Source: Polytrichum commune (lineage: Eukaryota; Streptophyta; Polytrichopsida; Polytrichales; Polytrichaceae). From it: a stretch of 64,000 bases of DNA. Shown one piece after another: positions 49,363 to 60,400 of this stretch. The notes under the pieces are model-generated. The model saw only the letters and a list, made by a program, of their open reading frames with translations. It ran no database searches and was not told where the DNA came from. How positions within the stretch are numbered: position 1 is the first letter of the stretch; each line of letters opens with the position of its first letter. The DNA lies in NCBI GenBank assembly GCA_950295325.1, contig OX485805.1, forward strand, positions 46,712,758 to 46,776,757, in the 5' to 3' direction. The position numbers were made by a program, and so were the translations under genes.

Positions 49363-52157
49363 GGGATAATAACGAGGGATTTTTTGGTGTGTTCTTGCAG
49401 GTTCTAATGGAGAGAGAAGAATCTAGATGATTTTGATGTTGTATTAGCGGAGGCCACTTGTAACCTGAAGCGAGAAATGTTTAATGTAAGTAGCTCAACA
49501 TTGTGAGCCTAAATTTTGCAGCTTCCTCTTTGTATGAATTTTAGTTAGATTTGGACATATCTCCTTGCAAACCCCAACTTGCCACAATTGTTTATTGACT
49601 CCACAAATATCAACCTTGTGGTGACCATGGTAGGACCAACTGGGTTTGGATTTTTGCTCACACTCTTGTGACCCATTCCACGTGCTCGTCGCACCCATGA
49701 AGTCTTCAAATGTCACAATACATATTCATGAGCCGCAGATCATTGGGAAAGAGAAACAACCTTCCAAAGTCTATGGTCACTAGATTTTTGAGGGCGGGAA
49801 GGGGTATAGAAGGTGCCCTCTCTCTCGATTTTCAGTGGGCATTATGGTTTTGGAGAACGTTTGGTCTGCGTTGGTGAGATAAGCATGTGACTTCCAAAAT
49901 AACCCAAAAAAACCAATTTTTGATAGACTAATGATATAACAATGATTGTTGAAGACCTTATTACTACTAAGAGGGCCTCCCTTTCTTTGTGCAAGTCGAA
50001 GAACCAAACAATTCTTGTATTCAAGATGGAGGAATGTAAAACCGATTTTTTGGCTATCGCCTAGCCGAAGTTGGCCATTTTCGAATTTTGATGAGATTCA
50101 TCCGGCTATTAGCCACTGGAGACCATCCAGTGTGAAAAGGAAGGGCTATCGCCGTGGCAGAGGCGGTTACAAGGCTAACCGACTGTCTTTCTCTCTCGAC
50201 ACTATGAGGAGGGGACAGCCGAGGTAGACGACATGCTATTTTCACTTTCAGAAATCAGGCATAGTCTCTTAGTCGATAGCAATAGGCTGGTAGTAGCACC
50301 AACACTCAGCGATTGAGGTTGGGTGGCAATTAGGCAACCCCAAGTGAGATGCTTGTGGGCTTGGATATAGACTCTTAAGAGCCGAGTGATTCGGACTCTA
50401 ATTGTGATTAAACTTTGATTAGTGGAAGTAAAGTGGAGAAGAAAATGTCATGTTCTTTGTGATTGCAAGTGCAAGTTATGCAATGTGTATGTGTGTGTTT
50501 GTCATACATTGGAATGTTACTTTGAGTGTGGAAGGACAAAGATAGTCAAATTTGAGTCAAGTCAGCAATTGGTCAATGAGCGTGGGCAGAAGTGAGGAGA
50601 AGTTGAACTGTATGTGAGAAACATGAGAGAAGAATCAGGCGATAGGCCTAGTGAGAGGAGTCTGAGTGAGAAACGGAAGAGTAATGTCTGCAGAAATGAA
50701 TACTATCAAATATCAAGACGTAGTCAAGAAGCTTAAAGGCGAAGTAATCAGAGAGCAAAGTCTGTTTTGTCGAGGCAGGAAGTGAAAGAGGAATTGGGCG
50801 ATAAACCGACAAAAGAGATTAGTCTGAGTAATAGTTTAGAAGAGTGGTGTCTGGAGAGTACAACATTGTCTGAGAATATTTGCAAGAACTTGTGGAGGGC
50901 AATGGCGGAGAGCATAAGGAATAGTCAGAAGGGCAAGTGGATTCAATGAGGTTGTGAGAGCCTCGTGTCTATACCAGCGAATGAACCTTGGGATATTGCC
51001 TGAGAGATTACAAAGTCATGTAAAATATGGAATGGAGAGTGAAAGTCTTGGCGATAAGCAAGAACCTGTTCGCCATAACCTGAAAGTCAGTGAGAGAGAA
51101 GACGAGTCGCTTGAGAGGGGCGATCGCCTGTTCATCAGTAAGACAAAGGAAATACCTAGCCAGGAGGCTGAAGTAGAATAGATGTTGAGAAGAAGTAAAA
51201 GAGGCAAGTAGTCTGAGAGGACGTAGTAAAGGCTGAGAGGCTTGAGAGAAGCAAGGCCATTACCCCGAGATAGACTAAGTGGCCATAGCCAGATTCAAAG
51301 TCTTAAGTCAGAATGACAGAGATAGACATTACATGGCAATTACCGAGGTAGAATATAGCCTAGGTAGATTCTGTGTATCAGAGAGAGACGAAGGCAAGAG
51401 ACAGTAGCTGGTAGGCCATAGGCTGACAGAGAGTTACCTGAGACAGAGGAGATATTACCATCACAAAGTAAGATTATACCTTGTGTAATTTCTGAATAAG
51501 ATCAGCAGACTAAAGCTTTAACACAGAATATCGCCTAGCCTATCATGCATGGCTTTATGTATTGACAATGTGGATGTTTTTGAGATGAGTTGCCAGGTTT
51601 ACCCGATAAGTGGGGGTGATGGCTATTAGCTTTGCGACGCTTGCATGATGGTTGTAAGTTGATTAAGAAAGGAATTAAATCGTTGAATTCTTGCAATTGT
51701 GAATTATGATGAGCAAAGACTATGCGGTTACAAAAAGACATTACCCCGGACTTTGTCCTGACTATGAGCCATTGACTACTCGCCAAGCTGTTGAGCTTCA
51801 CGACGGAATTAGGTCCAAGCTTTAGAGTGATAATACCTACCTTGAAGATAGGATAGACAACACTCACTACGGAACCATCACGAATGAATTAATAAGGGGA
51901 AGGAAACAGAATGGGATAAGTTAATATTGAAGAGAGTAAAGAATGAGAATCACCCTAAGATGTTATTAAGAACCTTAATCCAATGTGACATTAACCCTTA
52001 TAGACACTAGCTCAGTCTTCCTGGAGACCTTGTTCCCTGGGTTTTGTTATTTTAAGACATAGAAAAAACTTACTACAAGGAACATCAAGAAAATGAGGAT
52101 ATTTGCAATAGTCTCACAAGTAGTAAGAAGTTTATCACGCCTTTGAATTCTGTGGGT
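49363..52157. other. Unclassified stretch with a purine-rich, GGCGATA-rich core
   Basis: 50560-51480 is strongly purine-rich on the plus strand and differs from its AT-rich surroundings. GGCGATA or its complement occurs at 50055, 50147, 50638, 50797, 51050 and 51529, and TATCGCCTAGCC occurs twice (50055 and 51529) in direct orientation. Plus-strand frames 50767-50949 and 50954-51181 are charged, with no known motif. This may be an unknown transposon. LTRs or inverted ends were not found. Confidence 0.45.
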
Positions 52158-52725
52158 ATCGAGTACACGGGTAGATCACTTAGTGCATTTTAAAAACGAC
52201 GTGCGGCATAATTTAGAGAGGATTAAAATCATTTGAAATAAAAATTATAAAGGAATTCCAAATAATAAAGGGGCCATTAAATGTACACAATCCCATTATA
52301 AGTAAGTTAGATGGACATAAAACGTGGGCCATTATTTTTTTGTAAAATTAATATAAGGGCTAAAGATAGGGATCCTAGAAGGTATGTTTAGTATGGTATG
52401 TAAATGGGGTTAGGACTAACGGGGATGGATGATAATTGGGATTTCCGTCTCTCCAAAAATGAATGAAAAGGGAACGCGCCGTCGTTGGGGTCGTCTTCCC
52501 CACGTCTGTTTATTACTTAAAAGGAACATAGAGTACAAAAAATTACAGTGACTTGGACAATATAAGTAATGGAATGGTGCAAACAAATGGGCCATTTTTG
52601 AAATTCAAGTAATTATAGGGAGGCTTTAATTCAACCCTTGAAGGTAAATATTCCCAAAACAAAAAACCCCCAGCCGCACGTGGTGCACAAAAATGCTTTA
52701 GAGTGATCTACCCGTGATCGAGTAC
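52158..52725. mobile_element. 568-bp foldback/TIR element
   Basis: About 50 bp at the left end (GAGTACACGGGTAGATCACT ... GACGTGCGGC, 52161-52207) is repeated inverted at the right end (52673-52725), with indels. Inverted similarity continues inward: ATAAAGGGGCCATT on the left against AAAATGGCCCATT from the right, extending the arms to roughly 150 bp. Non-coding. Its target duplication and superfamily are not clear. Confidence 0.65.
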
Positions 52726-54093
52726 GATCTGATTCACTAGAAATGTGTCTCATAAGATGTTGAGCACAAGAACATGTATCCATGCTGCTCCATGTTGAGC
52801 AGACACACAATCCACTGGATGTAATACCAATATTAGTTGGACATTGGACAACATTTGAGGAAATGTGATGCTTGTTGCATTGGTTCAAGATCTTGATTAT
52901 GCAGCCAACATTGTTGATTTTATGAATATAGGGTGCAACTTGAGTATTGGTGCAGTCTATAGTGATGAAGTTGGGACGTACTTGAAGGTTTCAAAACGCT
53001 TAGTTGTTGTACATGGAGATGTTGTATCATATCATGTTAAACTACCAATCTCTTGAATTTGATTCCTTCCATTGAGAGCATTAGAGTGGGCGGTTCGGTT
53101 AAGGTGGTTAAATGAGGTTCATTTTGGCATAAGGGATGCAAGTTGGGTTTATTTAGATCCCGATTGTTGCCGATGTTTTGACGTATCTCGCAGGTGAAAT
53201 TGGTACACCTACCACTATCCTGCTTGTGGGAATAGAGGTGATGAACTTTAGGGTGTGTGAGGAGAAGGAAAGAGCAACACCCGTGGATGATGAAGGTCCA
53301 TGTATGTGGTGGCCCGATCTACCAAGTTTTAGTTAAACTTAAGTGACACACCGACTTCATAAGTTGAGTCACATTTATCTCTTTATCCAAGACTGCCAAG
53401 CCTCCGAAGTGTGAACCTAATGTGTGAGGCTCGGCCTAGACTTGCGCTTGCGCCTTCTAGTTGCTTCAAAGTGTACTCCTCCCCGTTGTCTTTGATTAAT
53501 CAAACATAGATTGATTGCAATGCACTTTGAGTCTCACCTCGAGCTTCAACTCATGGCTTGGTGGAGGTAGACAACTATGTTTTTTTCTATAGAGTGAGAG
53601 GATCTAAATGTGGAGGATTTGAAGAGGTACGGGGTGTGAGAATTGCAAGTCTATGGAGGGCTTTAAGTTGCACCAAGATACACATATGATTATGGCGATC
53701 TAGCACCAAATGTCCCTAGTTTTGTTAGCCTCATGATTCATGTAAGTTCCTACTTCTTTTGTCATTATTTTGGGATTTTGTACAAGGTTGATTTTCGTAT
53801 AACAACATAGGTGGAAGCCAAGAAGGATTACATGTTTTGTGTCATTGGTTTTTAGAACTAAATATTGATATGTTTATGTTGCTATGAACTTTTATAGAGA
53901 GACTTGATTATAAGTGGGGGCGCAAGATATGGTTGACCAATAAATTATGACAATAAAGGGATAACTATTGAGCCTGAGATGGATTTAGTACATTTTGAGC
54001 ATAGTCTAAATTTCATCATAACACATGTGTTCTCGGTGTCCATTTTAAAATACAAACCTACCATATACCTACCACTCGAATAGAGGCGTATGA
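52726..54093. other. Intergenic DNA with one inverted-repeat member
   Basis: No gene is supported; the 52865-53056 plus frame (63 codons) has no recognised motif. 53660-53860 is the partner of 47335-47520. Confidence 0.4.
53660..53860 (+). repeat. Partner of 47335-47520
   Basis: See the partner for shared blocks. In this copy the donor-like site is CATGTAAGT at about 53738 and the acceptor-like site is CATAG before GTGGAAGCCAAGAAGGATTA at about 53811. Confidence 0.6.
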
Positions 54094-54370
54094 TTAGTGG
54101 TTTATTTTTACATCAAATCTTTTTAAGACAAATAAAACAATTTCATTCCATTGCCAATATCTCCAAGTCTCCAAACTCATGTCGTTCAAAGTGCCCAAAC
54201 TCATCCTACCGTAAGTCAATGATGCTAAGCCTATCATAAAACATTTTAAGTTGAAAGAGCATGCAACAATTGAAGAAATACACTCTATGTTGTTGATAAT
54301 ATTTGATATCTCCTTTTCGTTGCTATGACATGTCAATAGGCAAAGTAAGCTCAAGTCCGCAATGCCTCCG
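54094..54370 (-). pseudogene. Fragment of another NLR's pre-LRR linker
   Basis: Minus-strand translation shows EISNIINNIECISS, SFNLKCFMIGL and DMSLETW. These match NISTIINNMECICT, SFNLKCFMIDL and NMSLETC of the linker between NB-ARC and LRRs in the main receptor (59433 to about 59130). It sits downstream of the LRR tail in the same orientation and is joined to LRR DNA at about 54370. It therefore came from a different receptor copy through deletion or unequal exchange. It ends at TAA after unrelated residues. Confidence 0.75.
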
Positions 54371-55726
54371 ATATTGTCCTCAAGCTCCTCCACCATATCA
54401 AATCCAAGATTGTCAAAGACCTCAAATTCCTCACTTCCTTTTGTATCATTGTCAAGCTCGTACACCGTGTCAAATCAAGTGTTGTCAACGAACTCAATTA
54501 CCCACATTCCTCCGGTATCGTTGTCAACCTCGTACACTCTCCCAATTCAAGGGTTGTCAAACAACTCAAGTTCCATAATTCCCCCGGACTGTTGTCAAGC
54601 TCGTACACCACCTCAAATCAAAGAATGCCAAAAAAACTCAAATTCTCCAATCCCTCTGGTATGGTTGTCAAGCTCTGACACCCTCTCAAATCAATGGTTA
54701 AGAAAAAACTCAAGTTCTTCAATCCATCCGGTAACGATGTCAACTCAAACACCTTCTCAAATGAAAGGTTGTTAAGAAGCTCAAGTTTCCCAATCCCTCC
54801 GGTATCATTGTCAAGCTCTCACTGTAGCTCAAATCAAGGGTTGTCAAACAACTGAACTTCCCCAATCCCTAGGTATTGTTGTCAAGCTCGTACACCTTGT
54901 CTAATCAAGGGTTGTCTAAAAACTCAAGTTCCCAATCCCTCCGGTATCGTTGCCAAGCTCGTACACTGTGTCAAATGAAGGGTTGTCAAAGAGCTCAAGT
55001 TCACCGATCCCTCTGGTATCATTGCCAAGCTCGTATACCTTTTGAATCAAACGGTTGTCAAAGAACTCAAGTTCCCCAATCCCTCCGGAATCGTTATCAA
55101 GCTGCTACATTATCTCAAATCAAGGGTTGTCAAAGAATTCAAGTTCCCCAATCCCTCCGGGAACGTTGTGAAGCTCGTACACCACCTCAAATAAAAGGTT
55201 GTCAAAGAACTCAAGTTGCCCAATCCCTCTGGTATCGTTGTCAAGCTCTTACACCATGTCAAATCAAGGGTTGTCAAAGAACTCAAGTTGCCCAATCCCT
55301 CCGGTATCGTTGTCAAGCTCGTACACCCTCCCAAATCAAGGGTTTTCAAAGAACTCAAGTTGCCCAATCCCTCCGGTATCGTTGTCAAGCTCGTACACCC
55401 TCCCAAATCAAGGGTTTTCAAAGAACTCAAGTTGCCCAATCCCTCCGGTATCGTTGTCAAGCTCGTACACCCTCCCAAATCAAGGGTTTTCAAAGAACTC
55501 AAGTTGCCCAATCCCTCCGGTATCGTTGTCAAGCTCGTACACCCTCCCAAATCAAGGGTTGTCAAAGAACTCAGGTTCCCCAATCCCTCCGGGAACGTTG
55601 TCAAGCTCGTACACCACCTCAAATAAAGGGTTGTCAAAGAACTCAAGTTCCCCAATCCCTCCGGTATCATTGTCAAGCTCTCACATTCTCTTAAATGAAG
55701 GCTTGTCAAAGAACTCAATTTCCCCA
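54371..55726 (-). pseudogene. Detached distal part of the LRR array, partly decayed
   Basis: Between 55726 and 55110 the minus strand reads about eight and a half further 24-residue repeats (for example SLTTIPEGLGNLSSLKTLDL) in the same frame as the main gene when the transposon and one CCA are removed. A TAA in place of an aromatic or Gly codon at about 55107, a second stop about 60 bases on and further indels break the rest. LRR-like DNA continues, increasingly degraded, to about 54370. Several 72-bp units at about 55330-55560 are almost identical to one another. Confidence 0.85.
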
Positions 55727-56039
55727 CAGTACTAGAAAATCATGACCAAATCAACAAAAAATCAACAGATCTTTGTCGATCCGGGCACTGCAATGACCGA
55801 TTTCACTGATTTTTGAATTTTTGTAAAAATCAACTGTCTATTGCCTACATTTTTGTTGATTAGAATAGTACAATGACCAAATCAACAAAATTTTAGTAAA
55901 TGTGAAATCTTTCTGCAATCTTTTTTGGAATATTCTAGGATCTATTGGAATATTGTAAAATCTTTTTAATTTTTTTGCAATTTATGGACTTGTAAGTGTA
56001 TGGGTATGGAAATAATTACGAATTCAAAGGTGTGTAAAT

Positions 56040-57075
56040 ATTATATTAGTTGATTGTTAATATTATATATATATATATTAATATATATATATATATATGA
56101 ATTAATATGTATATGTATAATATGTATATAATATATGTGACATATAATATATATATATATGTATGTATATATGTATATATGTATATAATATGTATGTATA
56201 TAATATGTATGTATATAATATGTATGTATATAATATGTATGTATATAATATGTATGTATATAATATGTATGTATATAATATGTATGTATATAATATGTAT
56301 GTATATAATATGTATGTATATAATATGTATTTATATAATATGTATGTATATAATATGTATATATATAATATATGTAACATATATGTATATAATATATGTA
56401 ACATGTATGTATATAATATATGTATATAATATATGTAACATATATGTATTATATATATGTATTATATATATGTATTATATATGTATATAATATATGTATT
56501 ATATATGTATATAATATATGTATTATATATGTATATAATATATGTATTATATATGTATATAATATATGTATTATATATGTATATAATATATGTATTATAT
56601 ATGTATATAATATATGTATTATATATGTATATAATATATGTATTATATATGTATATAATATATGTAACACATATGTATATAATATATGTAACATATATGT
56701 ATACAATATATGTAACATGTATGTATATAATATATATGTATATAATATATAAAATATAAATATGTATACATTTACAGTAAATATATACAGTATATATTTA
56801 CTGTAATTATATACAGTATATATTTACTGTAATTATATATAGTATATATTTACTGTAATTATATACTATATATATATACTGTAATTATATACTATATATA
56901 TATACTGTAATTATATACTGTATATATTTACTGTAATTATATACTATATATATATACTGTAATTATATACTATATATATTTACTGTAATTATATACTGTA
57001 TATATACTGTATATATTTACTGTAATTATATACTGTATATATACTGTATATATTTACTGTAAATATATACATTAA
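56040..57075. repeat. About 1 kb of AT-rich tandem repeats
   Basis: Three consecutive families occur: a TATGTATGTATATAA-type unit of about 16 bp (56180-56345), a longer unit built on ATATATGTATTATATATG (about 56440-56660), and TACTGTAATTATATA / ATATTTACTGTAAT units (56775-57070). All are self-complementary in part. The YMYIIYV-type reading frames on both strands are repeats, not genes. Confidence 0.95.
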
Positions 57076-57139
57076 GTAGGTAGTAAAGAGAAAATAGTGG
57101 CCTTATTCTAGAAAGGTTTAAAACACTCCATTTATATCA

Positions 57140-57350
57140 TTTGTGATGTGATGACCTAGTGGTTAAGGCACATGTGTGGATGTCACTAGGTGCAAGGTTC
57201 GATTCCTGTGGCCGACACCTTCGGCTTGGGCTTTGCCACCTAGGTGAGTGGTAGGTAGTCTATACTTTGTAAGTGAGGTATAGGTTGAGGATTACTTGGG
57301 AGGTGTTGGGAATTGCAGATCTTCCATTTATTCAATTTTTAATGTAATAT
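57140..57350 (+). mobile_element. tRNA-derived SINE nested in the CACTA element
   Basis: GACCTAGTGGTTAAGGCA (A-box-like) is followed about 40 bp later by GGTTCGATTCC (B box), the split RNA polymerase III promoter of a tRNA-derived head. A body of about 150 bp follows, with no coding capacity. The end is near 57345, before AT-rich DNA. The A and B boxes are clear. The target duplication is blurred by the AT-rich flanks, so the ends are approximate. A true tRNA gene is unlikely because no acceptor or anticodon stems can be closed by eye. Confidence 0.7.
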
Positions 57351-57459
57351 ATATTTATATATATATTTAAAAAATAAAAAAATAAGTTTTTATAAAAAAA
57401 TCTTTTTCTGACCATATCAACAGAGAAAATCAACAAAATTGTGTTACATCATGTCCAGG

Positions 57460-60400
57460 TCAACGCGTCCTAAGTAACAACCGCGACCAATGCCTTTCTG
57501 TTGATCCGGACGCAGAATTTTCTACTAGTGCCAATCCCTCCGGTATCGTTGTCAAGCTCGTACACCCTCCCAAATCAAGGGTTTTCAAAGAACTCAAGTT
57601 CCCCAATCCCTCCGGTATCGTTGTCAAGCTCGTACACCCTCCCAAATCAAGGGTTTTCAAAGAACTCAAGTTCCCCAATCCCTCCGGTATCGTTGTCAAG
57701 CTCGTACACCCTCCCAAATCAAGGGTTTTCAAAGAAATCAAGTTCCCCAATCCCTCCGGTATCGTTGTCAAGCTCTCACACCCTCCCAAATCAAGGGCTG
57801 TCAAAGATCTCAAGTTGCCCAATCCCTCCGGTATCGTTGTCAAGCTCATACACCCTCGCAAAAAAAGGGTTTCCAAAGAACTCAAGTTCCCCAATCCCTC
57901 CGGTATCGTTGTCAAGCTCTCACACCCTCCCAAATCAAGGGCTGTCAAAGATCTCAAGTTGCCCAATCCCTCCGGTATCGTTGTCAAGCTCTTACACCCT
58001 CGCAAAAAAAGGGTTTTCAAAGAACTTAAGTTCCCCAATCTTTCCGGTATCGTTGTCAAGCTCTTACACCACCCCAAATAAAGGGTTGTCAAAGAACTCA
58101 AGTTCCCCAATCCCTCCGGTATCGTTGTCAAGCTCTTACACCCTTTCAAATCAAGGGTTGTCAAGGAACTCAAGTTCCCCAATCCCTCCGGTATCGTTGT
58201 CAAGCTCTTACACCACCCCAATATAAAGATTGTCAAAGAACTCAAGTTCCCCAATCCCTCCGGTATCGTTGTCAAGCTCTCACAGCCTCCCAAATGAAGA
58301 GTTGTCAAAGAACTCAAGTTGCCCAGTCCCTTTGGTATCGTTGTCAAGCTCGTACACCCTTCCAAATCAAGGGTTGTCAAAGAACTCAAGTTCCCCAATC
58401 CCTCCGGTATCGTTGTCAAGCTCTTACACCACGCGAAAACAAAGATTGTCAAAGAACTCAAGTTCCCCAATCCCTCCGGTATCGTTGTCAAGCTCTCACA
58501 CCACCCCAAATAAAGGGTTGTCAAAGAACTCAAGTTCCCCAATCCCTCCGGTATCGTTGTTAAGCTCTCACACCCTCCGAAATGAAGAGTTGTCAAGGAA
58601 CTCAAGTTCCCCAGTCCCTCTGGTATCGTTGTCAAGCTCGTACACCCTTCCAAATCAAGGGTTGTCAAAGAACTCAAGTTCCCCAATCCCTCCGGTATCG
58701 TTGTCAAGCTCGTACACCCTCCCAAATCAAGGGTTGTCAAAGAACTCAAGTTCCCCAATCCCTCCGGTATCGTTGTCAAGCTCGTACACCCTCCCAAATC
58801 AAGGGTTGTCAAAGAACTCAAGTTCCCCAATCCCTCCGGTATCGTTGTCAAGCTCTCACACCGTGTCAAATCAAGGGTTGTCAAAGAACTCAAGTTCCCC
58901 AATCCCTCCGGTAATGTTATCAATTTCCTACAGTACCTCAAAGCAAGGGTTGTCAAGGAAGTCAAATTCCCCAATTCCTCCGGTATTGTTGTGAAATTTG
59001 AATCATTTAGTTCTACTTCTATGAGAGTGGTGTTGGAAAACATTTCTTTGGGTATTTCATTCATGAATGAGCATCCTCGCAATTGCAATACTTGTAATTT
59101 TACAAAAGATTTCCAAAGATCTGCATTTGTTAATAGATTTGCACAAGTTTCCAAACTCATGTTATCCCAAGTCTCGCCACGTAAGAGATACCACATCCTC
59201 GTATTCATTGTTGCTTGTAAGTCTATCATAAAACATTTCAAGTTGAAAGAACGTGTAGCAAGTGTACATATGCACTCCATGTTGTTGATGATAGTCGAAA
59301 TGTTCTTGTCTTGGCTTTGAAATCTCAATAGACGAAGATTGCTCAAACTCCCACCTTGGATTTGTTGAACCTTATATAGTTTGTGGTTTATGCCATTGCC
59401 AAAGTAAAAACAACCTTCAAGTTTTCCCACATCCTGTTTTTAAGAATACATGAAAGTATTAGCATATCATACTTGTGTAATATTTCTAAGTACTCATACA
59501 TGACATGAGTTTGTGCTAAGCATCTATAACATCCTAAAAGTTCACCAAATATCCACCTCAAATGTCCTTCTTAATTGAAGCTTTTCAATCAACCCAATTT
59601 TCTTAAAAAATCATTTACAATTATAATTCATAAGACAATGTCTCTGTATAGCCAATGTTGATAACATACCGAGCAGCTTGTTACTCCGTTTTCGTTCCAA
59701 ATTCGAGTACCCGCACATTCTGTCTCAGCAATCTTTCGTCCCATGGCACGCAGATGGTCGTGCATTTGCAAAATTTCATCACCACCATCATCAATTTCTA
59801 TGGTTACCAATGCCCGATGGACCAAATTCTCCAATGCGGAAATTGGAGGGACGTTGTTATCGGTCCACATGCGTAGGGCTCTTTCTTTTGACATGCCACC
59901 AAGATGCACATCTCCACCGAAGAAGCAAGCTATGTCCAAAAACATTTTTTTTTCTAATTGAGTTAAACCGTCATCGAAGCTTACTCTCAAGGTATTCCAT
60001 ATCTCATCATCCTCCCCATCCAAGTTTCTTCCCCTTTTCATCCTTTGCAATGCGCGTTCCCAACTTCGCAACTTTTCTTTTCCACGTAAGTATGCCCCCA
60101 TGACTTTCAAACTCAACGGCAAGCCCTTACAAGCTTCCACAATTATGCCGTGTATATCATTAAATTGTGGTGATAAATGAGATGCTTGCCAACAACAATG
60201 AATGTTGAAGAGAGTTTTTGCCGCATCATCATCTAACTTGCTCACATCAAATCTTCTACCACTGGCTCCCGCACGATTTCTAATTGCACCCCAATTACGC
60301 GTTGTTATAATAAGTGTGCTCCCCTTGCTCCGATCTAAGATGACTGTTGGTACGATGGCATCCACTTGAACTTCATCCTTAACATCGTCCAAGATCAAAA

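Larger units (their letters stand above)
55727..57530. mobile_element. 1,804-bp non-autonomous CACTA (En/Spm-type) transposon in the LRR exon
   Basis: The right end, read inward, is CACTAGTAGAAAAT and the left end is CAGTACTAGAAAAT (12 of 14 match). CCA directly flanks both ends (55724-55726 and 57531-57533), the 3-bp target duplication of the CACTA superfamily. Subterminal DNA carries repeated ATCAACA and related motifs on both sides (ACCAAATCAACAAAA, ATCAACAGA). No transposase is present. The interior holds an AT-rich tandem-repeat block and a tRNA-derived SINE. The two halves of the host LRR repeat rejoin perfectly when the element and one CCA are removed. Confidence 0.92.

Noticed and set aside
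54876-55735. Plus-strand frames of 136-272 codons opposite the distal LRR tail
   Set aside because: Antisense shadows of the same repeat array; no protein motif of their own.
56102-56759. Tyr/Ile/Met-rich frames on both strands
   Set aside because: Translations of AT microsatellite units; open because the repeat unit lacks stops in those frames.
57140-57240. Possible functional tRNA gene at the A/B-box motifs
   Set aside because: No closing acceptor stem or anticodon arm is visible, and a longer SINE-like body follows.
57534-58990. Regular spacing resembling a CRISPR array
   Set aside because: Units are contiguous 72-bp coding repeats without distinct spacers, in a eukaryotic gene with introns.
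57501-58994. Long plus-strand frames (241 and 254 codons, rich in PPVSLSSSYTLPNQG) opposite the LRRs
   Set aside because: They are antisense translations of the 72-bp LRR array; period and variation follow the minus-strand repeat, and the minus strand has the known domains.
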